Shown here: piece after piece, positions 8,033 to 18,537 of the stretch | Layout: every line of letters starts with the position of its first letter | Numbering within the stretch: the stretch's first letter is position 1 | Source: Cupriavidus sp. IDO | Lineage (GTDB): Bacteria; Pseudomonadota; Gammaproteobacteria; Burkholderiales; Burkholderiaceae | Assembly: GCF_000812465.1 (NCBI RefSeq) | Contig: NZ_JWMA01000025.1 | Location: 1-52,685 of the forward strand | Reading direction: 5' to 3' | Length of the DNA: 52,685 bases | Notes under the pieces: model-generated | The model's input: only the letters and a program-made list of their open reading frames with translations | Told to the model about the DNA's origin: nothing | Databases searched by the model: none | Made by a program: the position numbers and the translations under genes

Positions 8033-9211
8033 CTACAGCCGCTCGACGATGGTGACGTTGGCCAGCCCGCCGCCCTCGCACATGGTCTGCAGGCCGTAGC
8101 GCTTGCCATGCGTGTGCAGCGCGTGCACGAGCGTGGTCATCAGCTTGGCGCCCGAGCCACCCAGCGGATGGCCCAGTGCAATCGCGCCGCCGTGCACGTT
8201 CAGGCGTTCCGGGTCCGCGCCGGTGGCCTTCAGCCAGGCCAGCGGCACCGGTGCGAACGCCTCGTTGACTTCGAACAGGTCGATGTCGTTGATGCGCATG
8301 CCGGCCTTCTTCAGCGCGTGCAGCGTCGCCGGCAGCGGCGCTTCGAGCATGATCACCGGGTCGTGGCCGATCACGGTCATGTGGTGGACACGCGCCAGCG
8401 GCTTCACGCCCAGCTTCTTCAGGCCGGTCTCGTTGACAACCATCAGGCCGGCCGCGCCGTCGCAGATCTGGCTGGCGGTGGCAGCGGTCACGCGCCCGCC
8501 TTCGGCGATCAGCTTGACGCTGCCGATCGATTCCAGCGTCGCGTCGTAACGAATGCCTTCGTCGGTGGTGTGCATCTCGCCGTTGCGGGTGCCGTCGGCC
8601 AGGCGCACCTCGACCGGCACGATTTCTCTGTTGAAGCGGCCAGCCTGTGTTGCGGCGATGGCGCGCTGGTGGCTCAGCAGCGCGTACTGGTCCAGCTGCT
8701 CGCGCGACAGGTCATAGTTGCGCGCAATCATTTCCGCGCCGGTGAACTGGCTGAACTTCACGCCCGGATAGCGCAGTTCCATGGCGGGGCTCATCGGCAC
8801 GCCAAAGCCGTTCTTGGCCGGCAGTTGCGACGACAGGCCCATCGGCACGCGCGTCATGCTTTCCACGCCGGCAGCGATGACAATGTCCATCGCGCCCGAC
8901 ATCACCGCCTGCGCCGCGAAGTGCAGCGCCTGCTGCGACGAGCCGCACTGGCGGTCAACCGACGTGCCCGGCACGCTTTCCGGCAGGCGCGACGCCAGGA
9001 TGGCATTGCGCGCCACGTTGCCCGCCTGCTCGCCCACCTGGCTCACGCAGCCCATGATGACGTCTTCGACTAGCGCGGGATCGGCACCGGTGCGTTCGAT
9101 CAGCGCGTCCAGCACCTGCGCGGCCAGGTCGGCCGGATACCAGCCCGCCAGCTTGCCACCCTTGCGTCCGCCGGCGGTGCGCGCCGCGGCTACGATGTAT
9201 GCCTCTGCCAT
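8033..9211 (-). CDS. acetyl-CoA acyltransferase (thiolase)
   Basis: This 392-residue protein has the full thiolase signature. The nucleophile C89 is in DRQCGSS, VNEAFAPVP is in the middle, the conserved histidine is in GGAIALGHPLGGSG, and the proton-shuttling cysteine is in CEGGG near the C-terminus. It would perform the thiolytic last step of beta-oxidation in the cytoplasm; the longer N-terminal region resembles FadA-type degradative thiolases more than PhbA. The ATG at 9211 is preceded by a purine-rich AAGGAGA. A TCGTCG-N4-CGACGA palindrome lies 115 bp upstream, shared with other acyl-CoA genes here. Chain-length specificity is not predictable. Confidence 0.92.
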   Translation of the reverse strand: MAEAYIVAAARTAGGRKGGKLAGWYPADLAAQVLDALIERTGADPALVEDVIMGCVSQVGEQAGNVARNAILASRLPESVPGTSVDRQCGSSQQALHFAAQAVMSGAMDIVIAAGVESMTRVPMGLSSQLPAKNGFGVPMSPAMELRYPGVKFSQFTGAEMIARNYDLSREQLDQYALLSHQRAIAATQAGRFNREIVPVEVRLADGTRNGEMHTTDEGIRYDATLESIGSVKLIAEGGRVTAATASQICDGAAGLMVVNETGLKKLGVKPLARVHHMTVIGHDPVIMLEAPLPATLHALKKAGMRINDIDLFEVNEAFAPVPLAWLKATGADPERLNVHGGAIALGHPLGGSGAKLMTTLVHALHTHGKRYGLQTMCEGGGLANVTIVERL

Positions 9212-9325
9212 GTGATCTCCTTGATCGGTGCCAGCGCATCAGGCCGGCATGCTGCGTTGTCGGTGCGCCGGTTGTCGGGCCGGCGGCAATGCTGCGTATT
9301 CTGGCGATGCCACCTCCAGGGCGCG

Positions 9326-9341
9326 TCGTCGGAAGCGACGA
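9326..9341. promoter_or_regulatory. acyl-CoA regulon palindrome, site 1
   Basis: TCGTCG-GAAG-CGACGA is a perfect inverted repeat with 6-bp arms, located 115 bp upstream of the thiolase ATG and downstream of the thioesterase stop. It is identical to site 4 (51417) and has the same arms as sites 2 and 3. Its role as an operator is inferred from this recurrence. Confidence 0.7.
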
Positions 9342-9377
9342 AACCGGCGCTGCCCCGGCGTATCGATGCAGTCTTCG

Positions 9378-9821
9378 CTACGTGCGCGGCGCCAGCACGG
9401 CAAAGATCGCCGTGGCGCGCAGCAGGCAGCGCTCGCCGCTGACCAGCTTGCACGTGCCATAGCGCAGCCGCGAGCCGAGCTTGTCGAACTCCACCCGTGC
9501 CTCCACCCAGTCGCCCGGCCGCGCCGAATCCAGGTAGTCCAGGCTCAGGTTGACCGTGACCGCGCTCTTCGAGCGGCCCGTTTCCAGAGACATCATCATG
9601 CCGATCGCGGTATCGGCAAGCGTGGCAAGCATGCCGCCGTGGGGAATGCCGAGGTTGTTCAGGTGGCTTTCGTCGATGCGAACCGCAAGCGTGCGGCGCT
9701 CCGCGTGCAGGTAGAGCTGCCCGAAGTTCGCCATGTAGCCGCCGAGCTTGCGCAAGGCGACAAAACCCTCGGGCACGCCGGCATCCGGGGCAGTCACAGT
9801 CGGGATCTCGGCTTCGGCCAT
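9378..9821 (-). CDS. PaaI-like hotdog-fold thioesterase
   Basis: This 147-residue protein carries the hotdog thioesterase signature NNLGIPHGGMLATLADTAIG at about residues 55-75, followed by VNLSLDYLDSARPGDWVEARVEF, as in PaaI/YdiI-type acyl-CoA thioesterases. It would hydrolyse an acyl-CoA or release stalled CoA in the cytoplasm. I start it at the ATG at 9821; the frame extends upstream but only into the preceding gene. It begins 5 bp after the stop of the nitronate monooxygenase-like gene, so the two are co-transcribed and probably translationally coupled. No clear Shine-Dalgarno sequence is visible. Confidence 0.85.
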   Translation of the reverse strand: MAEAEIPTVTAPDAGVPEGFVALRKLGGYMANFGQLYLHAERRTLAVRIDESHLNNLGIPHGGMLATLADTAIGMMMSLETGRSKSAVTVNLSLDYLDSARPGDWVEARVEFDKLGSRLRYGTCKLVSGERCLLRATAIFAVLAPRT

Positions 9822-9826
9822 GGGGC

Positions 9827-10951
<1,125 letters not shown>

Positions 10952-10976
10952 CTAGTGTCCTGAGCTAGTGCCCTGA
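10952..10976 (+). repeat. tandem 12-bp repeat before the enoyl-CoA hydratase gene
   Basis: CTAGTGTCCTGA (10952-10963) and CTAGTGCCCTGA (10965-10976) differ at one base and are one base apart. They lie about 35 bp before the ATG at 11011, in the zone where promoter or operator elements would sit. Function unknown. Confidence 0.4.
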
Positions 10977-11010
10977 ATCCCCCCGCACAGACGGACCAGC
11001 CGGAGCAGCC

Positions 11011-11886
11011 ATGACCCAAGCCACCCCCTCTTTCGAAACGCTGCAGTACGCCGTAGAAGCCGGCGTCGCCACCATCACGCTGCATCGCCCCGACCAGCTC
11101 AATGCCTTCAACGCGCAGATGATGCAAGACCTGATCGCGGCCTTCGATGCCACCGACGCCGACGACAACGTGCGCGCAGTCATCGTCACCGGCTCGGGCC
11201 GCGCATTCTGCGCGGGTGCCGACCTGTCCGGCGGCGGTTCCACCTTCGACTACGAGAAGCGCTACGGCGCCGCGCCCGACACGGCCCATCGCGATGGCGG
11301 CGGCCGTGTGTCGCTGCGCATCTTCCGCAGCCTCAAGCCGGTCATTGCGGCGGTCAATGGCGCTGCAGTCGGCGTTGGCGTCACCATGCAGCTGCCGATG
11401 GACATCCGGCTCGCCTCCACCGATGCCAAATTCGGCTTCGTGTTCGCCCGCCGCGGCATCACGCCGGAAGCGGCATCGTCCTGGTTCCTGTCGCGCGTGG
11501 TCGGCATCTCGACCGCGCTCGAGTGGTGCTACACCGGCCGCGTGTTCTCCGCACACGAAGCGCTGGAGCGCGGCCTGGTGCGATCCGTGCACGCGCCGGA
11601 GGACCTGCTGCCGGCAGCGCGCGCCATTGCACGCGAGATTGCCGACAACGCCGCGCCGGTATCGGTGGCGATCTCGCGCCAGCTGATCTGGCGCATGGCC
11701 GGCGCCAGCCATCCGATGGAAGCCCACAAGCTGGACAGCCGCGCGATCCAGTCGCGCGGGCGCTCCGCGGACGTCAAGGAAGGCGTCGGCGCGTTCCTCG
11801 AAAAGCGGCCGGCAGCGTTCCCCGAACGCGTGTCGCAGGACATGCCCGATTTCTTCGACTGGGGCAGCGAGCCGCCCTTCGTCTGA
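11011..11886 (+). CDS. enoyl-CoA hydratase/isomerase family protein
   Basis: This 291-residue crotonase-fold protein has both oxyanion-hole segments: GRAFCAGADL near residues 66-75 and NGAAVGVGVTMQLPMD near 116-131. The glutamate positions used by classical hydratases lie in FARRGITPEAASSWFL, which holds a glutamate. It would hydrate a 2-enoyl-CoA, or act as a crotonase of related chemistry, in the cytoplasm. The ATG at 11011 has GGAG six bases upstream. It is followed after 43 bp by a nitroreductase gene on the same strand, and is divergent from the nitronate monooxygenase-like gene with a shared palindrome in between. Confidence 0.9.
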   Translation: MTQATPSFETLQYAVEAGVATITLHRPDQLNAFNAQMMQDLIAAFDATDADDNVRAVIVTGSGRAFCAGADLSGGGSTFDYEKRYGAAPDTAHRDGGGRVSLRIFRSLKPVIAAVNGAAVGVGVTMQLPMDIRLASTDAKFGFVFARRGITPEAASSWFLSRVVGISTALEWCYTGRVFSAHEALERGLVRSVHAPEDLLPAARAIAREIADNAAPVSVAISRQLIWRMAGASHPMEAHKLDSRAIQSRGRSADVKEGVGAFLEKRPAAFPERVSQDMPDFFDWGSEPPFV

Positions 11887-11929
11887 CCGAAAGCGAGCCG
11901 ACAGCCCCAACGATCCAGCGGAGCCCAGA

Positions 11930-12601
11930 ATGAAAGTCAGTGAGGCGGTGGACAGCCGCAAATCGGTGCGCGGCTTCCTGCCCGCACCGGTCGCCCCCGA
12001 CACCATCCGCCGCGTGCTCGACGCGGCGGCGCGCGCGCCCTCGGGCGGCAACCTGCAGCCGTGGCATATCCATGTGATCGGCGGCGAGCCGCTGCAGCAG
12101 CTCAAGGGCATCATGCGCGAGCGCGTCGCGCAGGCGCCTGGCGGCGAGGCGCGCGAGTACGACATCTACCCGCGCGAGCTGGTATCGCCCTATCGCGACC
12201 GGCGCTTCCAGGTTGGCGAGGCGCTTTATCAGTGCCTGGATATCCCACGCGATAACAAACCCGCCCGGCTCGCCCAGTTCGCCAACAATTTCACGTTCTT
12301 CGGGGCGCCGCTGGCGCTGTTCTGCACCGTGGACCGGCGCATGGGGCCGCCGCAATGGTCGGACCTCGGCATGTACCTGCAGACGGTGATGCTGCTTCTG
12401 CGCGAGGAAGGGCTGCACAGTTGCGCACAGGAATGCTGGGCGATCTACCCCGAAACCATCGGCAACTTCCTGTCGCTGCCACCGGAGCGGATGCTGTTTA
12501 CCGGCATGGCGATCGGCTATGAAGACCCCGAAGCGCCGGCCAACCAGCTGCGCGCGATCCGGGCGCAGCTGGAAGAGTTTGCCGAGTTCATCGGCATCTG
12601 A
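11930..12601 (+). CDS. nitroreductase family FMN-dependent oxidoreductase
   Basis: This 223-residue protein opens with the FMN-binding nitroreductase pattern SRKSVRGFLP and ARAPSGGNLQPWHI (residues 10-50), and has AQECWAIYPETIG and GMAIGYEDPEAPAN later, as in NfnB-like enzymes. It would reduce nitro groups, quinones or enoyl substrates using NAD(P)H. The ATG at 11930 has CGGAG upstream. It lies 43 bp after the hydratase and converges on the LuxR-type gene with a 21-bp gap, so it closes this small operon. Confidence 0.88.
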   Translation: MKVSEAVDSRKSVRGFLPAPVAPDTIRRVLDAAARAPSGGNLQPWHIHVIGGEPLQQLKGIMRERVAQAPGGEAREYDIYPRELVSPYRDRRFQVGEALYQCLDIPRDNKPARLAQFANNFTFFGAPLALFCTVDRRMGPPQWSDLGMYLQTVMLLLREEGLHSCAQECWAIYPETIGNFLSLPPERMLFTGMAIGYEDPEAPANQLRAIRAQLEEFAEFIGI

Positions 12602-12622
12602 CCCGCCAGGCTTCCGGTACGC

Positions 12623-15400
12623 CTAAAGCAGGCCGATCTGACGCGCGATCGCGACCGCCTGCGTGCGGTTGCTCGCGTGCAGCTTGGCGCTGATATTGCG
12701 CAAATGCGTGCGCACCGTGGTCTCGGAGACGAACAGCCGCTCGGCCATGGCCACGTTGGAATAGCCTTCGGCAAGCAGTTGCAGGACCTTCAGCTCCTTG
12801 GGCGTCAGCGGCTCGACCAGCGCTGCCGGCGCGGGCTTGCCTGCCGGAGCGGCAGTTGAGCCGCCCGCGCTGACGCCGCACGCTTCCAGCAGCCGTTCGA
12901 CATAGGGGCCGGGCAGGCTGCCTCCCTGGCGCGCGCATGCATCGGCCACCAGCCGGCGAACTTCGTCGCCCTCGTCGGCAAAAATGCGGATAAAGCCTTC
13001 GGCCGCGCCAAAGCGCAGGGCTTCGCCCATGACCACCAACGCCTGTGCGCCGTCCCCGGTGCGCTGGCATGCCTGCGCCAGCAGGATGCGCAACTTGAGT
13101 GCGCGCCGCATCAGCTGGTTGGCTGTCGCGGCCGCCAGTTCGCGTTCGACTGACTCCCGCACCTGCGCCGTTGGCTCGGCATGCAGGGCCAGGCGCAGCC
13201 GTCCGACGGTGATGTCCTCCACTTCGCTGGCAAACGAGCTCACGCCGGGGCGCGTCTTCCACAGTGCCGGATCGCTGGCGCGCTGGATGGCCTCCTCGGC
13301 GGCATGGCGATTGCCCTGGCGCAGGGCCAGCCGGGCACGCTCCAGCATCGCGGACATGACCAGCCGCGTCAGGCCGCGATAGTGGCCGAGGTGTTCCAGC
13401 GCCGCCAGCCATTCGTGGGCCTGGTCCACCTCGCCCCGCTCGAAGGCAATGCGCGCCAGCACGACGTGGCCGGTGATGATCTGGTCGGGCAGGCCAAGAT
13501 CGCGCGACAGCGGCAGGTAGACGTTCAGCAGCCGGCCGGCGCGATCGGTGTCGCCGCTCTCATACAGGCCTTCCGCCAGCAGGATGCCGGCCATGGCATT
13601 GCCGTTGGTGGGGCCAAAGCGGTTGGGCAGCATGGTGCGCGCCGCGATGCGGAACCGCCCCAGCGCCTGCTGCAGGCGCCCCTGGCGCAGGTCGATCAGC
13701 CCCTCGACCGACTCCGAGAAGATCTTGTTGAAATTGCTGTCCGAGCCACGCACCGCCTGCCGCGCCACGGCCAGCAGCCGGCGGGCTTCCGGATAGTCGC
13801 CGCTGACCGCCGCGAGCCGCGCCATCGAGGTGGCCAGGATGGCATCGGGAAAGGCATAGCCCATCGGCAGCGGCGGCAGCTCGGTGCAGGCGAACACGCG
13901 GGCGTCGTCGAACCGGTCCATCATGTTCAGCAGCATGTGCCGCAGCGCACGGATATGCGCGAGCAGGTCGCCCGCAGCGTTGTCGGTCGGAATGGCCTGC
14001 AGCAGCGCGATCGCATCAGCCGGGCCGCGCGTGAACGACACCGCCCACACGTGCGCGATCTGCAGCTTCGGCCAGCGTGCCATCTCCTCGGCGGGCACCG
14101 CCTCCAGCCAGCGCGTCAGCAGGCGCATGCGCCCCTGCGCGAGCAGGTCGTCCACCGAGCCGGCCAGCAGTTGCAGCGCATGCTCAAGTCCGCCTGCGGC
14201 CAGCGCGTGTTCAATGGCCGGCACCGGGCGGCCCTGTGCTTCGTACCAGCGCGAAGCCGCCAGGTGCAGGCCCGGCACCGCCTCCGGCATGGCCTGCAGC
14301 AACTGCCCGCGCAGGAAGCTGGAAAACAGGCTGTGATAGCGATACCACTGCTCCGGCTCCGCGCCGGTGCCGCGCTCCCCGTAGCGCTCGCCTTCCAGCG
14401 GCAGCAGGAACAGGTTGGCGCGTTCCAGCCAGGCCAGGATCTCCGCGCTGCCGCGCTCGCCCGGCTCTCCGGCTTTCGTGTCGGGCTGGCATACCGCATC
14501 GCACAGCGGCCCGCACAGCTGGTCGAGAATGGATGTACGCAGCAGGAAATCGCGCACGGGCCCGGGCAGGTGCAGGAACACGTCTTCGACGAGATAGTCG
14601 GCAATCGCGGCGTTGGAGCCCGAGAATCCCGCGATAAAGACTTCCGGCTGCGTGCGCCGCTCTAGCGCGACGGACGCCAGCCACAGGGCCGTGGCCCATC
14701 CCTCGGTGCGCCGGTGCAAGGCGCTGATGGCGGCGGGCTGCAGCGTCAGGCCGCGCGCCTGCCGCAGGAAGGCTTCAGTCTCGCCGGCGCTGAAGCGCAG
14801 TTGCGCCGGTTCGATCTCCAGCAGTTCTCCGCGTGCGCGCAGGCGGCCAAGGCCGCTCTCCGGCACCCAGCGCGTGCCGAGCACCACCCGGGAGCCGGGC
14901 GGCAGGCTTTCCACCAGTTGCCAGACCAGCCCGGCCACGGCGGGATTCTGGATCGCTTCGAAATCGTCGAGGAAAAGCGCGAATGGCGCGGTATGCCGGG
15001 CGACCTGATCGATCAGGGCCAGCGCCTGCTCGCCCGGATCCTGCGCGCCCGAGCCGTCGGCGCTGCGGCCGTCATTGCCGAGGACTTGCGAGATAGCGGC
15101 TTCGAGCGAGCCGAGGAAGCGCGTGGCATCGTTGTCAGCGCGATCCAGCGTCAGCCAGGCAGTGGCGACGCCGGCGGCGTCGAGGCGGGCCCGGCATTGC
15201 AGCATGGCGGTGGTCTTGCCGAAGCCTGCCGGCGCCCGCACCAGCACGAGCCGGACGAAGCCCGCTCCGCACACGGCGTCGCAAATGGCCTGCCGCTGCA
15301 CCTGGAACGGCGTCAGCAGCGGCGGCCGCAGCTTCGCCGCCAGGGCGGCTGCGCCCGTGCCCGGCACCGTGCGCCGGCCTGTCTCCTCGATACTTGCCAT
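12623..15400 (-). CDS. MalT-like LuxR family ATP-dependent regulator
   Basis: This protein of about 925 residues has an N-terminal AAA/STAND ATPase part with the Walker A motif APAGFGKTT at 56-64. A Walker B-like ALFLDDFEAI, a winged-helix/superhelical middle with TPR-like helices, and a C-terminal LuxR HTH (LTPKELKVLQLLAEGYSN, then LFVSETTVRTHLRNISAKLH) follow. Proteins of this layout act as inducer- and ATP-dependent activators. It lies within the acyl-CoA cluster, next to an acyl-CoA ligase, so it may sense an acyl-CoA or related effector. I chose the ATG at 15400; an upstream ATG at 15424 and a longer frame to 15559 are possible. No acyl-CoA palindrome precedes it. Confidence 0.85.
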   Translation of the reverse strand: MASIEETGRRTVPGTGAAALAAKLRPPLLTPFQVQRQAICDAVCGAGFVRLVLVRAPAGFGKTTAMLQCRARLDAAGVATAWLTLDRADNDATRFLGSLEAAISQVLGNDGRSADGSGAQDPGEQALALIDQVARHTAPFALFLDDFEAIQNPAVAGLVWQLVESLPPGSRVVLGTRWVPESGLGRLRARGELLEIEPAQLRFSAGETEAFLRQARGLTLQPAAISALHRRTEGWATALWLASVALERRTQPEVFIAGFSGSNAAIADYLVEDVFLHLPGPVRDFLLRTSILDQLCGPLCDAVCQPDTKAGEPGERGSAEILAWLERANLFLLPLEGERYGERGTGAEPEQWYRYHSLFSSFLRGQLLQAMPEAVPGLHLAASRWYEAQGRPVPAIEHALAAGGLEHALQLLAGSVDDLLAQGRMRLLTRWLEAVPAEEMARWPKLQIAHVWAVSFTRGPADAIALLQAIPTDNAAGDLLAHIRALRHMLLNMMDRFDDARVFACTELPPLPMGYAFPDAILATSMARLAAVSGDYPEARRLLAVARQAVRGSDSNFNKIFSESVEGLIDLRQGRLQQALGRFRIAARTMLPNRFGPTNGNAMAGILLAEGLYESGDTDRAGRLLNVYLPLSRDLGLPDQIITGHVVLARIAFERGEVDQAHEWLAALEHLGHYRGLTRLVMSAMLERARLALRQGNRHAAEEAIQRASDPALWKTRPGVSSFASEVEDITVGRLRLALHAEPTAQVRESVERELAAATANQLMRRALKLRILLAQACQRTGDGAQALVVMGEALRFGAAEGFIRIFADEGDEVRRLVADACARQGGSLPGPYVERLLEACGVSAGGSTAAPAGKPAPAALVEPLTPKELKVLQLLAEGYSNVAMAERLFVSETTVRTHLRNISAKLHASNRTQAVAIARQIGLL

Positions 15401-15565
15401 TGGCCTGTTCTGTGTTGCGCGCATCACGCCGGGCCGCGCCCGTCTGCATGCGGCCGCGCGCCCGTGCCTCTGATTGAACGGGGAATTATGGCGTAAACGC
15501 AGGGAAGCGGCCCGGCGGCCGCTCGCGAAGGTGTGCCGCTCTGCGGGTGCGGCACCCATCCGCCA

Positions 15566-17110
15566 TTACACCAGCTTGCTGGCGTGCCCGGTCCAGTAGC
15601 GGTCGCGCAGGAGCCGCTTGAGCAGCTTGCCGGTCGGCAGCCGCGGCAGTTCGGGCTCGAAGTCCACCGAACGCGGGCACTTGATGCCCGACAGGCCCGC
15701 GCGGCAGAACGCGAGCAGTTCCTCGGCCAGCTCCGGACCGGCGTCCGCCATGTTCATCGGCTGCACCACCGCCTTGACCTCTTCGCCGAAGTCTTCGTTG
15801 GGCACGCCGATCACAGCGACGTCCATGACCTTGGGATGCGTCATCAGCAGGTTCTCGGCCTCCTGCGGGTAGATGTTCACGCCACCCGAGATGATCATGT
15901 TGGCCTTGCGGTCGGTCAGGAACAGGTAGCCCTCGTCGTCCACGTAGCCGACATCGCCAATCGTGGTCCAGTCCGGATGGACCGGGTGGCGCGATTCGGC
16001 GGTCCTGGCCTCGTCGTTGTGATAGGCGAACGACCGCCCTTCCGCAAAATAGATGGTGCCGGGCTGGCCGGGCGGCAGCAGCTCGCCGCCGGCATCGCAG
16101 ATGCGCAGCTTGCCGACCATGGCGCGGCCCACGGTACCGGGGCGCTGCAGCCATTCCCCGGCGCTGACGACAGTCACGCCATTGCCTTCGGTGCCCGCGT
16201 AGTACTCCCAGATCACCGGGCCCCACCATTCGATCATCTGCGCCTTGACCGGCACCGGACAGGGCGCGGCGGCGTGGATGGCGACCCGCAGCGACGATAC
16301 GTCATGGCCGAGGCGCTGCGCTTCGGGCAGCTTGAGCAGGCGCGAGAACATGGTCGGCACCACCTGCGTGTGCGTGATGCGGTGCGCCTCCACCAGTTGC
16401 AGGAACTGCCCGGCGTCGAAGTGCTCCATCACCACCGACGTGCCGCCCAGCGCCTGCACGGTCATGTTGTAGCGCAGCGGCGCCGCGTGGTACAGCGGCG
16501 CCGGCGAAAGATATCGCGTGTCCGGGCCGAAGCCATAGAGCTTCTGGCACAGCGATGTCAGCGTGGTGGGATCGTCAATGCGCGGGCTCGCCGGCGGCGC
16601 GAACACCCCCTTCGGCCGGCCGGTCGTGCCCGAGGAATACAGCATGTCGCCGCCGGTGATTTCGTCCTCGATGCGCCAGCCGGGATATTCGGCCAGCATC
16701 CGCTCATAGCAGCCATGGCCCGGAATCGCGCCATCCATCATCAGGCGGGCCTTGAGCCCTGGCGTCTGGTCGGCCAGTGCCGCCGCGACCTCGGCCTGTG
16801 CATGCGTGGTCACCAGCAACTGCGCCCCGCTGTCGTTGACGATGTAGGCGGCGTCCGCCACGTTGAGCCGCGTGCTCAGGCAGATATAGACGATACCGCT
16901 GCGCTGGGCGCCCCAGCAAAGCTCGAACAGCCGCGCATGGTTCTCCACCAGGAACGCCACCCGGTCGCCCGCCCGCAGCCCATGGTCGCGGAACATGCGT
17001 GCCACCTGGTTGGATCGCTCGTCCAGCTCGCGATACGTGATGACGGCGCCGCTGCCCATGATGACCGCCGGCTTGTCCGGCGTGCGCTGCGCGTGGATAT
17101 GCGGATGCAT
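15566..17110 (-). CDS. AMP-forming acyl-CoA ligase
   Basis: This 514-residue ANL-superfamily protein has the P-loop MLYSSGTTGRPKG (about 156-168), WEYYAGTEGNG (301-311) and the hinge segment GYLFLTDRKANMIISGG. It ends with the PTGKLLKR segment that carries the catalytic lysine. It would activate a carboxylic acid as CoA thioester at the start of a degradative pathway. The ATG at 17110 has GAGGAG nine bases upstream; the frame reaches 17227 but that part covers the operator region. It is divergent from the acyl-CoA dehydrogenase pair, with the regulon palindrome between them. Substrate unknown; similar ligases are often called fatty-acid or steroid/terpenoid side-chain CoA ligases. Confidence 0.88.
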   Translation of the reverse strand: MHPHIHAQRTPDKPAVIMGSGAVITYRELDERSNQVARMFRDHGLRAGDRVAFLVENHARLFELCWGAQRSGIVYICLSTRLNVADAAYIVNDSGAQLLVTTHAQAEVAAALADQTPGLKARLMMDGAIPGHGCYERMLAEYPGWRIEDEITGGDMLYSSGTTGRPKGVFAPPASPRIDDPTTLTSLCQKLYGFGPDTRYLSPAPLYHAAPLRYNMTVQALGGTSVVMEHFDAGQFLQLVEAHRITHTQVVPTMFSRLLKLPEAQRLGHDVSSLRVAIHAAAPCPVPVKAQMIEWWGPVIWEYYAGTEGNGVTVVSAGEWLQRPGTVGRAMVGKLRICDAGGELLPPGQPGTIYFAEGRSFAYHNDEARTAESRHPVHPDWTTIGDVGYVDDEGYLFLTDRKANMIISGGVNIYPQEAENLLMTHPKVMDVAVIGVPNEDFGEEVKAVVQPMNMADAGPELAEELLAFCRAGLSGIKCPRSVDFEPELPRLPTGKLLKRLLRDRYWTGHASKLV

Positions 17111-17180
17111 GGCGTTGATCTCCTCGAGGGTGGTCACTGCACGAACAGGCCATTCTGGATAGCTGTGCACGTTCAGGCTA

Positions 17181-17196
17181 TCGTCGGAACCGACGA
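17181..17196. promoter_or_regulatory. acyl-CoA regulon palindrome, site 3
   Basis: TCGTCG-GAAC-CGACGA has arms that extend to 7 bp (TCGTCGG/CCGACGA). It lies in the divergent region, 71 bp from the acyl-CoA ligase ATG and 147 bp from the first dehydrogenase gene. Confidence 0.72.
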
Positions 17197-17342
17197 AGCG
17201 CCCTCGCCCGGCTTTGCCGCAGTACAAGAAACCGCGTGTCCCTGCCGATCGTCTGATGCGACGATGCGCGAGCCGCCGCTTTGCCCCGAAGATGGACTTC
17301 TCCCTTCATTGCGCCAACCCAACCCCTTCCCGAGGAGCCAAG

Positions 17343-18488
17343 GTGGATTTCCAGTTCAGCGAAGAACAATCGATGCTGCGCGACACCCTCGCGCGTTACC
17401 TGGCCGACCACTATGATTTCGAAGCGCGCCGCGCTGCCGCGAGCTCGGCAGAGGGCTGGCGTCCGGCGTGCTGGCGTGCCTTTGCCAGCGAGCTGGGCAT
17501 CCTGGGCGCCGGCTTTCCCGAGCAGCTGGGCGGCCTGGGCGGCGGCGCGCCCGAGCACATGATCGTGATGGAGCAGTTCGGGCGGCACCTGGTCCTGGAG
17601 CCCTACCTGTCGACCGTGGTGCTGGGCGGGGGCGCCTTGCTGCATGGCAACAAGGATCTTGCGGCGCAATGGGTACCGGCCATTATCGGCGGCGAGGTCA
17701 TCGCCGGCTGGGCGCACGCCGAGCCCGAGAGCCGGTACTGCCGCCACGCGGTACGGACCAGCGCCGCGCGCGGCGGCAGCGATTACATACTGAGCGGCCA
17801 CAAGACCGTGGTGGTCGGCGCGCCCTTCTCTACCCATCTGGTCGTCAGCGCGCGCACGTCTGGCGAACCGCGCGACACCGGCGGCATCAGCCTGTTCTGG
17901 ATTCCGCGCGACGCCGCCGGCGTGACCGTGCGCGAGTACCCGACCATCGACGGCGCACGCGCCGGCGAAGTGCTTCTCGACAACGTGCGCGTGCCCGCCA
18001 GCCAGATGCTCGGCGCGGAAGGCCAGGCGCTGCCGCTGATCGATCGTCTGTGCGATGCAGCCATGACCGCACTGTGCGCCGAGGCGAATGGCGCCATGGC
18101 GCGCATGCTCGCCGACACCATCGACTACGCGCGCCAGCGCAAGCAGTTCGGTGTGGCGATCGGCACCTTCCAGGTGCTGCAGCACCGCATGGCCGACATG
18201 TACATGCAGATCGAACAGTCGGTGGCGCTGACCCAGGTCGCCGCCATGCAGGCGGGCGCAGCGCCGCGCGAGCGCGCGCTCGCGGCAGCCGCCGCCAAGG
18301 CGCAGGCGGGCCACGCCGGCAAGTTCGTCGGGCAGGCCGCCGTGCAGATCCATGGCGGCATGGGCGTGACCGAAGAACTGGCCGTGGGCCACTACTTCAA
18401 GCGCGTGACGGCCATCGACCTGCAGCTGGGCTCGGCGGAGCACCAACTGCGCCGCTACGCCGACCTGCTCTATCCGGTGGCGGCCTGA
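17343..18488 (+). CDS. acyl-CoA dehydrogenase, small subunit type
   Basis: This 381-residue acyl-CoA dehydrogenase has the family core: GILGAGFPEQLGGLGGG, the FAD-contacting ARQRKQFGVAIGTFQVLQHR, and IHGGMGVTEELAVGHYFKR near the C-terminus. The position of the catalytic glutamate of medium-chain enzymes is not occupied by a clear Glu (LQLGSAEHQ region). I start it at a GTG at 17343, which has GAGGAG at ideal spacing and places DFQFSEEQSMLRD at the N-terminus as in relatives; the frame extends to 17214. It lies 49 bp before a second, longer dehydrogenase, a pairing known from heteromeric enzymes such as PimC/PimD or the steroid side-chain FadE pairs. I infer a heteromer. Confidence 0.88.
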   Translation: MDFQFSEEQSMLRDTLARYLADHYDFEARRAAASSAEGWRPACWRAFASELGILGAGFPEQLGGLGGGAPEHMIVMEQFGRHLVLEPYLSTVVLGGGALLHGNKDLAAQWVPAIIGGEVIAGWAHAEPESRYCRHAVRTSAARGGSDYILSGHKTVVVGAPFSTHLVVSARTSGEPRDTGGISLFWIPRDAAGVTVREYPTIDGARAGEVLLDNVRVPASQMLGAEGQALPLIDRLCDAAMTALCAEANGAMARMLADTIDYARQRKQFGVAIGTFQVLQHRMADMYMQIEQSVALTQVAAMQAGAAPRERALAAAAAKAQAGHAGKFVGQAAVQIHGGMGVTEELAVGHYFKRVTAIDLQLGSAEHQLRRYADLLYPVAA

Positions 18489-18537
18489 TGCAGCCACACG
18501 CCCCCATCATCCAAGCACCTGCCAACGAGGCCAGCCG

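Noticed and set aside
13181..14665. Long plus-strand open frame opposite the LuxR-type gene
   Set aside because: High-GC antisense shadow; composition is dominated by Arg, Gln and Ala and there is no start context.
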